From: Flagellimonas abyssi
GTDB lineage: Bacteria > Bacteroidota > Bacteroidia > Flavobacteriales > Flavobacteriaceae
Direction of reading: 5' to 3'
DNA length: 62,254 nucleotides
Assembly: GCF_019457905.1 (NCBI RefSeq)
Contig: NZ_JAHZSV010000024.1
Location: forward strand, 1 to 62,254
Numbering within the stretch: the stretch's first letter is position 1; each line of letters starts with the position of its first letter. The translations under genes were made by a program, and so were the position numbers. The notes beneath the pieces were generated by a model. It made no database searches and was not told where the DNA came from. It was given only the letters and a program-made list of their open reading frames with translations. Of this stretch, positions 26,511 through 36,128 are shown piece by piece.

Positions 26511-27407
26511 TTACAGAAAACGTCTACCCATAGATTCCGAGTCAAGCGACATTTTGAGCCTATTAGGTAGAATACGTGCCTTTATCTTTTCCCCCGAGTA
26601 ATTGACTAATTCATCATCTATATGAAAATGCGCGTGTTCCGATTTCATTTTCACCTTTTTACACCGTATTGTCAGGAAAAGATCATTCGATTCTTCCTTT
26701 TTGACTGATTTTTGAATAAAGGTTCGGGTCAAAAATTCTTTGAACTCCTTTTTCTTATGGCCAGCAACCATACATGGGTCAAAGTAGCCATCATTAGGGA
26801 CACTCTTGGGCGATAAGTTTAAATTGGGCCCTATATACTTGATATTGCACAATTCCGCCATCAGAAAATTTCCTTTTATTTTTATTTTGTCGATGGCGAT
26901 AGTAGTTTTTTGAGGTATGTGTTCGTCCACTACATTCATTAAAAACTTTACAATTCGAGTATTGTCCGTTTTGATCTGATCTTTGTTTTTTTCACTCTTT
27001 ATTGCGGTTACAAAATGTGTAAATACCCCAAAACCCAGACTTTCGATAAAATACTTTTTTCCTTTGATTCCAGAAATTTTGCCGGCATCAAAATGGACCA
27101 TGTCCTGCGGTTTATGTATAAGACCGTGGAGCACCTTGGCAATATTATTTGCCGTTCCCAATGGGCACACTATCAATGGATGGTCTTTGTCTTGTTTCAA
27201 AATTTCAATGGCCACATTGTGAACGCTACCATCCCCGCCGGCCACTATAATTGAATCCAATGATTTTTTTAAGGATTTTTTCCAACCTGAATCGTCCGTT
27301 GATGTTAATTCCACATCAATTCCTTGATTGGTAAAATAATCAATCAGCTTTTCAGGCGAATGCTTTTCGTCTCCGGCCGTGGGGTTATATATTATTTTAT
27401 GGCTCAT
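26511..27407 (-). CDS. Diacylglycerol kinase-family lipid kinase
   Basis: About 298 residues from the ATG at 27407 ([12 protein letters not shown]). A second ATG at 27440 adds 11 residues and is equally possible. The nucleotide-binding motif is [13 protein letters not shown], followed by [12 protein letters not shown]. Both are hallmarks of the DAGK catalytic domain (YegS/DgkB/sphingosine kinase-like). The C-terminal domain has [13 protein letters not shown] and NDGYFDP. It probably phosphorylates a lipid alcohol in the membrane; the substrate is unknown. It is divergent from surE with a 148-bp gap that must hold both promoters. Confidence 0.9.
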   Translation of the reverse strand: MSHKIIYNPTAGDEKHSPEKLIDYFTNQGIDVELTSTDDSGWKKSLKKSLDSIIVAGGDGSVHNVAIEILKQDKDHPLIVCPLGTANNIAKVLHGLIHKPQDMVHFDAGKISGIKGKKYFIESLGFGVFTHFVTAIKSEKNKDQIKTDNTRIVKFLMNVVDEHIPQKTTIAIDKIKIKGNFLMAELCNIKYIGPNLNLSPKSVPNDGYFDPCMVAGHKKKEFKEFLTRTFIQKSVKKEESNDLFLTIRCKKVKMKSEHAHFHIDDELVNYSGEKIKARILPNRLKMSLDSESMGRRFL

Positions 27408-27555
27408 ACTTTTATTGAAGTTAAATTCTAATTGGTCCACTGTTGGCTACATTCGGAGAAATCTTTAATCTAATTGCATAATCTTACCAGGTTTTAACCT
27501 CATGTTAAGAGGTTTAATTTCAATTTTTAGTAAATTTTAAATAAAACTGGAAGAA

Positions 27556-28290
27556 ATGAAGATTTTGGTCCCAAATGACGATGGTATTTATAGTCCCGGC
27601 ATCTTATGCTTGGCACAAGAGGCAACACGCTATGGTGAAGTTATTGGAATGGCTCCCGATGTGGAACAATCCTCTATGGGCCAGGCCATAACCTCCTCAA
27701 AACCCATAACATATAAAACATCGCCCATCCACTTTGGTGATATTGAAGCATATAGGGTTAGTGGAACCCCGTCCGACTGTGTAGCATTGGGCCTTCATCT
27801 TTTTGAAGATATCGATTTGGTGCTCTCCGGTATTAACCTGGGATCGAACCTAGGAAACTCTGCCTGGCATTCAGGAACACTTTCAGCTGCTAGGCAAGCG
27901 GTGCTCTTTGGAGTACGTGGTATAGCTTTGAGTATATCAATTGGTGAATCGGAAACTGATTTTGAGAAGTTAAAGCCCTTCATTCAAACGGGCATGGATG
28001 AAGTTATCAATATAAAGGAATCGGAACTTCTCAACATTAATTTTCCTCAGTTTCCGAATGGTGAGATTGTATGGACAAAACAGTCGGTACGCCAATATGA
28101 TGGTAAGGTAATTGCCCAAAAAGATCCTAAAGGGAGACCAGTTTACAGGTTTACGGTTATTCCGATCGAACCGGAAGAAGAGGGTTCTGATCGATGGGCA
28201 ATTAAAAGTGGAAAGACAAGTATTACCCCCATGATTTTGGATTTAACAGATAAAAAGTATCTTAACAAAACCCATAAAGAACAATCCTGA
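27556..28290 (+). CDS. surE: 5'/3'-nucleotidase SurE
   Basis: A 244-residue metal-dependent nucleotidase. The N-terminal motif is ILVPNDDGIYSPGI with the paired Asp ligands, then VSGTPSDCVALGL and LVLSGINLGSNLG, plus YSGT-like WHSGTLSAAR. Family length is about 250. SurE removes phosphate from nucleoside monophosphates and supports survival in stationary phase, which fits the neighbourhood. The start is ATG 27556. Confidence 0.95.
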   Translation: MKILVPNDDGIYSPGILCLAQEATRYGEVIGMAPDVEQSSMGQAITSSKPITYKTSPIHFGDIEAYRVSGTPSDCVALGLHLFEDIDLVLSGINLGSNLGNSAWHSGTLSAARQAVLFGVRGIALSISIGESETDFEKLKPFIQTGMDEVINIKESELLNINFPQFPNGEIVWTKQSVRQYDGKVIAQKDPKGRPVYRFTVIPIEPEEEGSDRWAIKSGKTSITPMILDLTDKKYLNKTHKEQS

Positions 28291-28334
28291 AAAATGTTGT
28301 TTGTAATAAGGAAAGTTTTTATGATGAATGATAA

Positions 28335-28485
28335 GTGAATTGCATAAATGGACAAAGGGAACTCAATATGAAATCATATAACAGTTCCCTTTGCTTTCAT
28401 AAAATCCTTGGTCAGGATTATCTGACCAGTCTCGGGTATATTCTCAGTCATATATTGGGCACCCCGTTTATGATAGAACTAAGTG
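28335..28485. repeat. About 120-bp repeat, copy 2 (see 12026-12165)
   Basis: The same sequence as at 12.03 kb, with AGGGAACTCAATATGAAATC at the start and GGGCACCCCGTTTATGAT at the end. The copy sits immediately left of the IS3-family element. On the minus strand it reads PETGQIILTKDFMKAKGTVI and stops. Confidence 0.7.
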
Positions 28486-28528
28486 TACGTCTTCAAACGA
28501 ATTAGGACTGGCCCGGTCCAAAGTTAAG

Positions 28529-29506
28529 TTATAGTTTCAACTTTTGATTATGGTGCTCTTTCCTTCTTTTGAGCATCGTTCTTTTCTTTATCAATTTACG
28601 GTTTTCCAATATCTTTTTGTCCAACCCAAAATATACGGCTGCCGGCGTCAGGTTGTCCAATGATTCGTGGTATCTCCTGTTGTTGTAATAGTACACGAAC
28701 TCTTCCAACCTTTCCTTGAGTTCCCCCGGCAGATAATAGTTGTCCAGTTTGATGATGTTCTTCATCGAACGGTGGTAACGCTCTATCTTGCCCTGTGTCT
28801 GTGGGTGGTTGGGCTTTCCCCGGATGTGTTCCATCTCCCTTTCCTTTATGAACTCCTTCAGCTCGCCACTGATGTAACAGGGCCCGTTGTCGGACAGCAG
28901 CCTTGGCATCTGCCCCTTGGGCAACGATACCTTTTCCAATGCCCTTGCCACCGTTTTCTTCACGTCACCGGCGTTCATGGAGGGACAGAGTTCCCAATGG
29001 ATGATATAACGGCTGTAATCGTCCAGAATGGTCGAGAGATAGTACCAGCCCCACCCCACGATCTTCAGGTAGGTAAAGTCCGTCTGCCACATCTGGTGTA
29101 CCCTTTGGGTCTTGTCCCTGTATTCCTGTGAGGCCGCCATGGTATCAAAGGCGGGGGATGTCACCAGTCCCTTGGACTTCAGTATGCGGTAGACACTGCT
29201 CTCCGAGATATAGTATTCCCGCTCATCTGTCATTTTGCAGGCAAGTCCACGGCAGGATTCCTCAGGGAAGTCCAGGGCCATCTCCACGACCTCCGACCTG
29301 ATCTTGTCGGGGATCCTGTTCCAATAGGTATTGCGCGCCCTATGGTTGGGCGCAAGTCCGTCAAAGCCACCTTCGAGGTACTTGCCGTACCAGTTGTAGA
29401 AGGTGCTCTTGTTTATCCCTATTTCCTTCAATGTCCTGTTCACGCCTATTTCAGATGTCTCCACAAGCCTTATGATCTCGTATTTCTCCTGTTGGGTAAA
29501 TCGCAT
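28529..29506 (-). CDS. IS3-family transposase OrfB (DDE integrase)
   Basis: A 325-residue protein. An N-terminal helix-turn-helix (EIGINKSTFYNWYGKYLEGG) is followed by an rve-type integrase core. Catalytic residues are Asp in WQTDFTYL, Asp in LLSDNGPCY and Glu in QGKIERYHRSMK, with the 35-residue spacing typical of DDE enzymes. The frame is complete. OrfA ends 14 bp upstream; IS3 elements usually make an OrfAB fusion by frameshifting, but here the two frames do not overlap, so the OrfAB route is uncertain. Confidence 0.93.
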   Translation of the reverse strand: MRFTQQEKYEIIRLVETSEIGVNRTLKEIGINKSTFYNWYGKYLEGGFDGLAPNHRARNTYWNRIPDKIRSEVVEMALDFPEESCRGLACKMTDEREYYISESSVYRILKSKGLVTSPAFDTMAASQEYRDKTQRVHQMWQTDFTYLKIVGWGWYYLSTILDDYSRYIIHWELCPSMNAGDVKKTVARALEKVSLPKGQMPRLLSDNGPCYISGELKEFIKEREMEHIRGKPNHPQTQGKIERYHRSMKNIIKLDNYYLPGELKERLEEFVYYYNNRRYHESLDNLTPAAVYFGLDKKILENRKLIKKRTMLKRRKEHHNQKLKL

Positions 29507-29520
29507 GTACTTCCTCCATT

Positions 29521-29871
29521 TTACCCTAAGCCATTCGTACTTTTTTTGAGCACACGGTTCTGGAGCAACAGTTCGGCCACCGTTTCCTTGAGCTGGGAGT
29601 TCTCCCCACGCAATTCCTTTACCTCACTGGTATTGGCCTCACGCATGGTGTCGCCCATAAGTCGTTTTTTTCCTGCTTCAAGAAAATCCTTGCTCCAACG
29701 GTAGTACAGTGCCGGGGCAATACCCTCACGCCTACAGATACCGGATACCGATTCCTCGCCCTTGAGCCCTTCCAGTACGATGCGGATCTTTTCCTCTGCG
29801 GAGAACTTCCGCCTTGTCTTTCTCTTGATGTCCTTTACGATTGATTCCGTGTTCTTCTTCTTCTTTGTCAT
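29521..29871 (-). CDS. IS3-family transposase OrfA (HTH)
   Basis: A 116-residue DNA-binding subunit. The basic N-terminus is followed by RRKFSAEEKIRIVLEGLKGE, CRREGIAPALYYRWSKDFLE (helix-turn-helix) and a C-terminal leucine-zipper-like helix (ELRGENSQLKETVAELLLQN). It recognises the terminal repeats and forms dimers with OrfB products. Confidence 0.92.
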   Translation of the reverse strand: MTKKKKNTESIVKDIKRKTRRKFSAEEKIRIVLEGLKGEESVSGICRREGIAPALYYRWSKDFLEAGKKRLMGDTMREANTSEVKELRGENSQLKETVAELLLQNRVLKKSTNGLG

Positions 29872-29963
29872 TTTTAAGTGATTTAAATGGTTAATGAATC
29901 CATCTTCAAGGCTAGCCTTGAAGATAACAAAACCATCACTTAACTTTAGACCAAGTCCGGTCC

Positions 29964-30500
29964 ACTTTTAGTTGAAGATTTACAAATAAAATAAATTATT
30001 GCCTCAAAACTCCATTATTTTCTTTACACACCAATATGAATGAAACTGGCGACCCAGGCCAAAAAGTTCAACCCAAATCAAGGATATCAATACCGTATAA
30101 TTTGCGAAGGAAAGGGAGTTACTGTAAAAGGGGATGGCAATAGGTATGGAAATCAATTTTTTTCTCAAACTGTATTGGGACCATACTCAATCGCATTATG
30201 ATTTCTGTAATGATGGCAGCCAATGGTTCATAACTGATCAATGCCGTCTATTGATTTTTGCAAAGTATACTTTTATACATATTCATTTAAGGGAGCTTAT
30301 GAAATAGTGTTTGTGGTTTATAGTCTTCTTCCTTATCTGTGAATCACCTTTAATATGATTTGCCCTATACCCCTTATTTTTTTGGAGTAACAATTGGTGG
30401 AATAACGCTAAGGCCAACCTTAGTTTTATATTACTTTTTCCAATGATTCCATTATTGCTCGAACGACCAATTGTGGTGAACACTCATTAAATAAAGAAAA
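29964..30500. other. Non-coding stretch before the biosynthetic operon
   Basis: No intact gene. A short plus-strand fragment at 30037 (MNETGDPGQKVQPKS) ends early. The region must hold the promoter of the 30501 operon, but I could not assign it. Confidence 0.4.
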
Positions 30501-31529
30501 ATGACAAAGAAAATATATGATAATATTTTGGATTCCGTAGGTAATACACCACTGGTCCAAATAAATAAAAAACTTGATGATGGTCATTCCCTTTTTGTTA
30601 AGTTGGAAGGACTTAATCCAGGCGGAAGTATGAAGGATCGGACAGCAGGTCTTATTATTTCTGAAATGCTACATGCAGATGAAATACGCCCCGGGGGCAC
30701 CATTATAGAAAGCAGTTCTGGAAACATGGCCATTGGTCTGGCCCAAGCATGTCTTTATCATGGGCTCAACCTAATCGTTGTGGTGGATGTTAATTTAAAC
30801 CCGCATACACGAAAGTTGCTCCGTGCCTATGGCGCTAATATTGTAACAGTACATGAACCGCATCCCGAAGGTGGGTTTTTAGCAGCACGGCTGGAAAAGG
30901 TGAACAAATTGTTGACCAGGGTACCTAATAGTGCTTGGACGAACCAATACCAAAATCCGAACAATCCGAAAGCGTACCAAAGAACCATGACCGAGATAAT
31001 GCAAGCCTTGGATAACAATTTGGATTATTTATTTGTGGCCACAAGCACCTGTGGTAGTCTTATGGGATGTATAAATTATGTCAGCAACAAGAAATTGAAG
31101 ACAAAAATTATAGCCGTGGATGCTGTGGGAAGTGTACTGTTTGGGGATAAAGTGGGAAAACGTAAAATACCAGGGCACGGTGCAGGTGTAGCGTCCCATT
31201 TTTTGGATAGGGACAAGGTGTTTGAGGTAATCCATGTCAGCGATGCCGAATGTGTAGAGGGATGCCGAAAACTTTTGGAACAGGAGGCTATCTTATCGGG
31301 TGGGTCATCTGGAGGTATTTTTGCTGCCTACCAAAAGTACAGGCACAGATTGCCACAAAATTCAAGGTCGGTTCTGTTGTTTGCAGATAGGGGAGCGCGC
31401 TATCTGGATACCATATACAATCCAGAATGGGTAAAACAACATATTGAAATGGGAAAAGCGATCAAAAATCCATCACAAGAGAAAAAGGTAAATAACAACA
31501 AACGACTTTATGAGCATGTCAGCATTTAA
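30501..31529 (+). CDS. SbnA-like PLP-dependent synthase (cysteine synthase family)
   Basis: A 342-residue fold-type II PLP enzyme. The Schiff-base Lys45 lies in GGSMKDRTAG, the substrate loop is SSSGNMAIGLA, and the phosphate-binding GGSSGG-type loop is ILSGGSSGGIFAA. Against CysK, the loops are closer to SbnA, which joins O-phosphoserine and glutamate to give N-(2-amino-2-carboxyethyl)-L-glutamate in staphyloferrin B synthesis, and to Y4xP-type proteins. The gene overlaps the next one by 20 bp. The reaction here is inferred from family resemblance and is not fixed by the sequence. Confidence 0.85.
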   Translation: MTKKIYDNILDSVGNTPLVQINKKLDDGHSLFVKLEGLNPGGSMKDRTAGLIISEMLHADEIRPGGTIIESSSGNMAIGLAQACLYHGLNLIVVVDVNLNPHTRKLLRAYGANIVTVHEPHPEGGFLAARLEKVNKLLTRVPNSAWTNQYQNPNNPKAYQRTMTEIMQALDNNLDYLFVATSTCGSLMGCINYVSNKKLKTKIIAVDAVGSVLFGDKVGKRKIPGHGAGVASHFLDRDKVFEVIHVSDAECVEGCRKLLEQEAILSGGSSGGIFAAYQKYRHRLPQNSRSVLLFADRGARYLDTIYNPEWVKQHIEMGKAIKNPSQEKKVNNNKRLYEHVSI

Positions 31530-33324
31530 GGTCGCGATTGTAGGTTTGGGGCCAAAAGGTTTGTTTGCCTTCGAAAGATTATTGTCTCATTTGTACAATT
31601 CGGATGTTGCCAAAGAACTGGAGGTGCATCTTTTTGAAAAAACCGGGAATTTTGGGGCGGGAAAAATCTATGATCCCCTTCAATCGGATTATCTGTTGAT
31701 GAACTACCCCAACCGAAACATCAATGTTTGGACCAAAGAATATCCTGACCCATTGCCCGTAGAAAAACTATCATTTTCTGAGTGGTTCTCCAAAAGAAAG
31801 AATTGTTCCATTCGAGAAGTCGCTGATGCATTTGCACCAAGGGGGGTGGTTGGCACCTATCTCATGGAGTGTTTCGAAAAGCTATATGAAGTTGGCAATT
31901 CCTTTTGTAAAATCAAAAAACATAAAGCTGCTGTTTTTGATATTTTATCCATGGGTGAAAAAACCTGTCTGCTATATCAGAACCCCGAGTCGGAATACCA
32001 TTCTAGGTTAAATGTTGATGAACTATTACTTACCACGGGTCATTGCAGTTGGAAAGGAAGGTTGGAAAGCAAACAAAACAATGCGGTTAGAGCTGAAAGC
32101 GAGCCCGGTACTATACCTTTTGTTTACCCGCTCCAGCAGAAAATGTCTGGAATTCCAGAAAATTCGATGGTTGGGATTAAAGGTATGGGCCTAACTTTTA
32201 TTGATACGATATTGGCCTTGACCGAGGGGAGGGGTGGGCGCTTTAGTTGCGTGGATAATGGAGCTTTACTATATCATAAATCCTGCAAAGAGCCAAAACA
32301 AATCCTAGCCTTTTCCAGAAGTGGACTGCCCATGATTCCCCGGTCTTCCCATGAGGGCAAAAAAGAATATAAACCTGTATATTTCACTCAAGATAGTGTT
32401 TACAATCAATTAGATGGCAATGGTAAACCCAGTTTTGAAGAACATATGTTGCCTTTGTTCAAATTGGAGATAACGTACAGGTATTATATGGTGCTTTTTG
32501 AAAATTACGGTCTAACCTTGGATCCGGGAGAAAGTGCCGAAACACTTCAAAAGCAGATAGAAAATTTCCACAGTAAATTTCCAAGCGAGCCAAGGTTCAA
32601 TTTTGGCAATCTTTTCAGTCCTGTGGATTTTGGCGACCCGAATACAAAACGTACACCTTTGGTATATTTTAAATATGTGTTGAGCCAAGCGGAACTTGGG
32701 TCTGAAAAAAGCCCGTTCATGGCGGCTGCGATGACATGGGGGCAGATAGGGGAAACATTTAACAGAATATATCGCTTTGGCGGAATGACACCGGATTCAC
32801 ATGAGGTATTTGATAAAAAATATCGCTCTCAACTCAACCGAATCTCTTACGGTCCACCGTTGGAGAACATGAGAAAGATAATTGCGCTCCTTGATTCGGG
32901 AATTTTAAATTTGAATTATTCGCAAAACCCTGAAATTAAGGCAGTTTCCAACGGTTGGAGGCTAAAGACACCTCAAATACCACCCATCAACGTAGATACC
33001 TTGATTGATGCCCGCATTCCCACGAACTCAAGCTGCAAAGATTGGTCTAAACTATTGACCAGGATGCGCCAAAGAGGGGAGGTTCGTGAGTATTTGATTA
33101 CCAGTGAGCATACCACCTACAGAACGGCTTGCCCGGAAATTGATCAAAAAGGAAATGTGGTTGCTCAAAATGGCACCACCAATTCAAAGATTACCTTATA
33201 TGGAACTTTAACGGAAGGCATTACCTACGATAACGATTCGCTTTCCCGTACCCGAAACAATATGGCATCGAGTTGGGCTAAAGGAATCATGGAGCGAAAT
33301 GTTAAATTGGAATTGAAACCGTGA
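31510..33324 (+). CDS. FAD/NAD(P)-binding protein (FAD-NAD(P)-binding family) of the biosynthetic operon
   Basis: A 604-residue flavoprotein. The N-terminal Rossmann motif is VAIVGLGPKGLFAFERLL and ends with acidic HLFEK. MNYPNRNINVWT resembles the FAD/NAD-binding family (PF13454-like). A second nucleotide-binding element is suggested by VGIKGMGLTFIDTILALT, and the C-terminal part has TPDSHEVFDKKY and DARIPTNSS. No partner domain of known monooxygenases (for example the SidA hydroxylation site) is certain. It overlaps the SbnA-like gene by 20 bp (a start at 31516 is possible) and the decarboxylase gene by 4 bp, so all three are one operon. It probably oxidises or N-hydroxylates an amino acid intermediate, but this is a guess. 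Confidence 0.8.
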   Translation: MSMSAFKVAIVGLGPKGLFAFERLLSHLYNSDVAKELEVHLFEKTGNFGAGKIYDPLQSDYLLMNYPNRNINVWTKEYPDPLPVEKLSFSEWFSKRKNCSIREVADAFAPRGVVGTYLMECFEKLYEVGNSFCKIKKHKAAVFDILSMGEKTCLLYQNPESEYHSRLNVDELLLTTGHCSWKGRLESKQNNAVRAESEPGTIPFVYPLQQKMSGIPENSMVGIKGMGLTFIDTILALTEGRGGRFSCVDNGALLYHKSCKEPKQILAFSRSGLPMIPRSSHEGKKEYKPVYFTQDSVYNQLDGNGKPSFEEHMLPLFKLEITYRYYMVLFENYGLTLDPGESAETLQKQIENFHSKFPSEPRFNFGNLFSPVDFGDPNTKRTPLVYFKYVLSQAELGSEKSPFMAAAMTWGQIGETFNRIYRFGGMTPDSHEVFDKKYRSQLNRISYGPPLENMRKIIALLDSGILNLNYSQNPEIKAVSNGWRLKTPQIPPINVDTLIDARIPTNSSCKDWSKLLTRMRQRGEVREYLITSEHTTYRTACPEIDQKGNVVAQNGTTNSKITLYGTLTEGITYDNDSLSRTRNNMASSWAKGIMERNVKLELKP

Positions 33325-34814
33325 AAATGGAAGAGAAAATAAAAAAGTATAGAAAATCGGAAGGATCAAACCCATTGACCCCTATAACCAGTTCGTGGAT
33401 GTACAAAATCATGGATAACCATGAACAGATCGGTAAATTAATGGAAATCTATGGTTCCCCGATAAATTTGCACCACTTGCCATCCTTCACCAAAAACATT
33501 GAGGACTTTCAACATATATTCCAAAAACTTGAAGTAAATGGGCAAATCTATTTTGCACGAAAAGCCAACAAGTCAAAAAGCTTGGTTAAGGCGGCCTTGT
33601 CCTATGGCGTTGGTGTGGATACCGCAAGTTACAGGGAATTGCAGGAGGCTTTGGCATTGGGCGGCAATGCGGAAAATTTGGTGCTGACCGCCGCCATAAA
33701 AACACTACCGCTGATGGAATTGGCCGTAAAGAACAATATTTCCATCATCATTGACAATTACGATGAGCTCGAATTGGTCCAGCACGTGGCCCAAGAAATG
33801 GATCGCATAGCCCATATTGGGATTCGGTTAAGTGGATTTAACATAAATGGCCAAAAGCTATACAGTAGGTTTGGTTTTGACATCGATATGGAAAGGGACA
33901 AACTCAAGGGATGGCTGGGAGACCGGTTAAAATCTAAGAACTTGTTGCTCTGCGGATTTCACTTTCATTTAGATGGATATTCCATTGAGCAAAGGGCCGA
34001 AGCAATTTTACAAACCTTGGATGTTATAGAGGAATTTGACATTGCGGCCACCAAGATCTCGTTTATTGATATTGGTGGCGGCATATTGATGAATTATTTG
34101 GAATCAAAAGAGGAATGGGAACAATTTCAAGAACGTTTGCAGCAAGCTGTATTGGAGAAAGATGCACCAGTTACCTTTAAAAATAATGGTCTGGGCTTTA
34201 AAAAAAATCTCCAAGAAAACGGAATAACTGGAAAACTTAATACTTATCCCTATTTCAATCAAATCAATGGTCCTGAGTTTTTGGAACGTATCCTTACGTA
34301 TAAACGACCAGGCGATAAACCGGTTTTAGAATATGTGAGGAATGAAAACATCCAATTGCGAATAGAACCGGGTCGTTCATTATTAAATCAAGTGGGCCTT
34401 ACCATTGCCAAGGTGGTGCACAGGAAAAAGGACGCTGAAAACAATTGGCTGGTTGGGTTGGATATGAACATGAGCCAGTTAAAAAGCTCGAGTGCCGATT
34501 TTCTTTTGGACCCATACATTATTTATTCAGACCCGATAGAAACAGAGAATAACATAGAACTCTATTTTACCGGGGCCTATTGTCTTGAACAAGATGTAAT
34601 CCTCAAAAGGAAGCTATCCTTCCCCAATCTACCTCAAATCGGTGATTTTGTGGTTTTTGTGAATACTGGTGGATATATGATGCATTTTTATGAAACAGAA
34701 GCACACCTGTTCGAGCTATCAAAGAACCTCTATATTCACGATGATAATGAAACTATTCTACCGGATGACACCCTATCTAAAAAACATAGTGTCGAGGATG
34801 TATTTGAAAACTAG
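33321..34814 (+). CDS. PLP fold-III decarboxylase-like enzyme (Y4yA/diaminopimelate-decarboxylase-like)
   Basis: A 497-residue alanine-racemase-fold enzyme. The PLP Lys81 is in YFARKANKSKSL, a barrel segment GVGVDTASYRELQEAL follows, then FHFHLDGYS, ISFIDIGGGI, and RIEPGRSLLNQVGL, which holds a PLP-phosphate binding site. The C-terminal beta domain has the YFTGAYCLEQDVI motif with a substrate-binding Cys, as in ornithine and diaminopimelate decarboxylases. An insertion of about 60 residues (around 270-330) separates it from standard LysA. It resembles the Y4yA family, which I recall as linked to Y4xP-like synthases in rhizobia. The GTG at 33321 or ATG at 33327 is the start. Confidence 0.85.
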   Translation: MKMEEKIKKYRKSEGSNPLTPITSSWMYKIMDNHEQIGKLMEIYGSPINLHHLPSFTKNIEDFQHIFQKLEVNGQIYFARKANKSKSLVKAALSYGVGVDTASYRELQEALALGGNAENLVLTAAIKTLPLMELAVKNNISIIIDNYDELELVQHVAQEMDRIAHIGIRLSGFNINGQKLYSRFGFDIDMERDKLKGWLGDRLKSKNLLLCGFHFHLDGYSIEQRAEAILQTLDVIEEFDIAATKISFIDIGGGILMNYLESKEEWEQFQERLQQAVLEKDAPVTFKNNGLGFKKNLQENGITGKLNTYPYFNQINGPEFLERILTYKRPGDKPVLEYVRNENIQLRIEPGRSLLNQVGLTIAKVVHRKKDAENNWLVGLDMNMSQLKSSSADFLLDPYIIYSDPIETENNIELYFTGAYCLEQDVILKRKLSFPNLPQIGDFVVFVNTGGYMMHFYETEAHLFELSKNLYIHDDNETILPDDTLSKKHSVEDVFEN

Positions 34815-34846
34815 GTGAAAAATAGGCCGGTTTCGTTTTGCGACTT

Positions 34847-34895
34847 AAAGGAATTCGAAGGAATTCAATACGTAATCATTCCTTTTAACACATTA
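34847..34895 (+). terminator. Possible weak terminator after the biosynthetic operon
   Basis: An 8-bp inverted repeat (AAAGGAAT at 34847-34854 with ATTCCTTT at 34878-34885) is followed by a T-rich stretch. Weak and hairpin-spaced, but correctly placed after the last gene. Confidence 0.35.
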
Positions 34896-35021
34896 ATTTT
34901 TCAAGCATATTTTCTCAATTCTTTATATTAAATATTCGAGTTGTTTGCATCAAGAAGAAGTTTGTTCAAGGCAATTTCCCTAGAAAAAATATAATACGTT
35001 TACGAGAACAAAATATAAGTT

Positions 35022-35423
35022 ATGAAAGTACAAGCATATTTAGCCTTTAGAGGCAATTGCCAAGAAGCTCTTGATTTTTATGCAGACTGTCTGGGCGCAG
35101 AAATAAAAAACAGACAGACCTATGCCGATAGAAAAATTGATGTTCCCGATGAATACAGAGACCGCTTGCAACACGCTGAATTGAAAGGTAACGGGGTGGA
35201 TTTTATGGCATATGATGCTGCTCCCGACACACCTTTGATGGATGGCACAAAAATTCATTTGAGCATTGATGTGGACAAAAAGCAAAAGGCCCAAGAGATT
35301 TTTGAACAACTTTCATCAGGAGGTAAGGTTCATCATGAGCTTCGCGAGCGAGAATGGAATGCTTTGTTTGCCAGGTTTACCGATAAATACGGAATTAACT
35401 GGATGTTAAATTGTGACCTATAA
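35022..35423 (+). CDS. VOC/PhnB-like glyoxalase-fold protein
   Basis: A 133-residue single-domain protein with KVQAYLAFRGNCQEALDFYADCLGAEI, the strand pair around LQHAELKGNGVDFMAYDA and the C-terminal FARFTDKYGINWMLN, typical of the PhnB-like vicinal-oxygen-chelate family. Function is often unassigned; such proteins have metal-binding or resistance-like roles. The start is ATG 35022. A conserved cytoplasmic protein. Confidence 0.92.
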   Translation: MKVQAYLAFRGNCQEALDFYADCLGAEIKNRQTYADRKIDVPDEYRDRLQHAELKGNGVDFMAYDAAPDTPLMDGTKIHLSIDVDKKQKAQEIFEQLSSGGKVHHELREREWNALFARFTDKYGINWMLNCDL

Positions 35424-35473
35424 TCCATTCTTGCCAGGAATGTTTGAGGTATGCCATTGATTTCGGTATATTC

Positions 35474-36037
35474 TCAATTGTTTTTATTGCTTTTTTCATT
35501 ACCGGTTTTTTCGTCTTCGCTGACTGTAAGATAATGGTCGGTTTTCCCCAAACCTACTATTTTAATGATGTTCACCACCGTATTATATAGCATTAGGACA
35601 ACAACGATCAATCCCGCGCTCAACAAGCTTGATATGGCTAAACTTGAATAGTATATAATATTAAACCAATTATTGGGTACATTGTCCGATTCGGTAATGG
35701 GTAGGTTGAAAAGCAGAAATGACATCAATGCCGCTATAAAAATAATGGTATCGAACTTTGCAATCTGGAGTACATGCAGATAATGGTCATCTTTTAATTT
35801 GGATTTGGTTCCAGAACTCAACCCTAAAAGAGTCAGTAATAAAGTAAGAGTTGTGGCGGAAGCAAGTACAACAGTATTGCAAAGCATATTTAGACCTGAG
35901 AGCGAATTTTTAATCAACACTTTGGCTTCGTACCCGCTAAGTTCGCCCAAAAGAAAAGAGCCCGTTAAAATAATGACCAAAGATATTCCGCCTCCTGTTA
36001 ACGCTCTTTTGGTATATATGCTAACTTGTAGATTCAT
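35474..36037 (-). CDS. Uncharacterised four-helix membrane protein
   Basis: A 187-residue protein with four predicted membrane segments: GGISLVIILTGSFLLGEL, NTVVLASATTLTLLLTLLGL, TIIFIAALMSFLLFNL and SLLSAGLIVVVLMLYNTV, followed by NIIKIVGLGKTDHYLTVSE. The family is not recognised. A broken paralogue with the same end (VGLGDTDHYLAANE) lies at 42530-43100, which shows this gene family was duplicated in the island. Confidence 0.75.
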   Translation of the reverse strand: MNLQVSIYTKRALTGGGISLVIILTGSFLLGELSGYEAKVLIKNSLSGLNMLCNTVVLASATTLTLLLTLLGLSSGTKSKLKDDHYLHVLQIAKFDTIIFIAALMSFLLFNLPITESDNVPNNWFNIIYYSSLAISSLLSAGLIVVVLMLYNTVVNIIKIVGLGKTDHYLTVSEDEKTGNEKSNKNN

Positions 36038-36128
36038 TATACTTTAGTTTTGGTTAATAAGGTTCTATGTAGCTATTGTGTTTATTTCAAGGAGCGGTCC
36101 GCTGGGCCATCTCTGAATAATTGCTCCT

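Larger units (their letters stand above)
28505..29963 (-). mobile_element. IS3-family insertion sequence (about 1.46 kb)
   Basis: Imperfect terminal inverted repeats of about 24 bp are visible: the left end starts GGACTGGCCCGG and runs to AAAGTTAAG (28528), and the right end reads CTTAACTTTAGACC to AGTCCGGTCC (29939-29963). The element carries orfA and orfB in the same direction. No clear target duplication is seen. It sits beside the 28.3-kb repeat copy. Confidence 0.85.
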
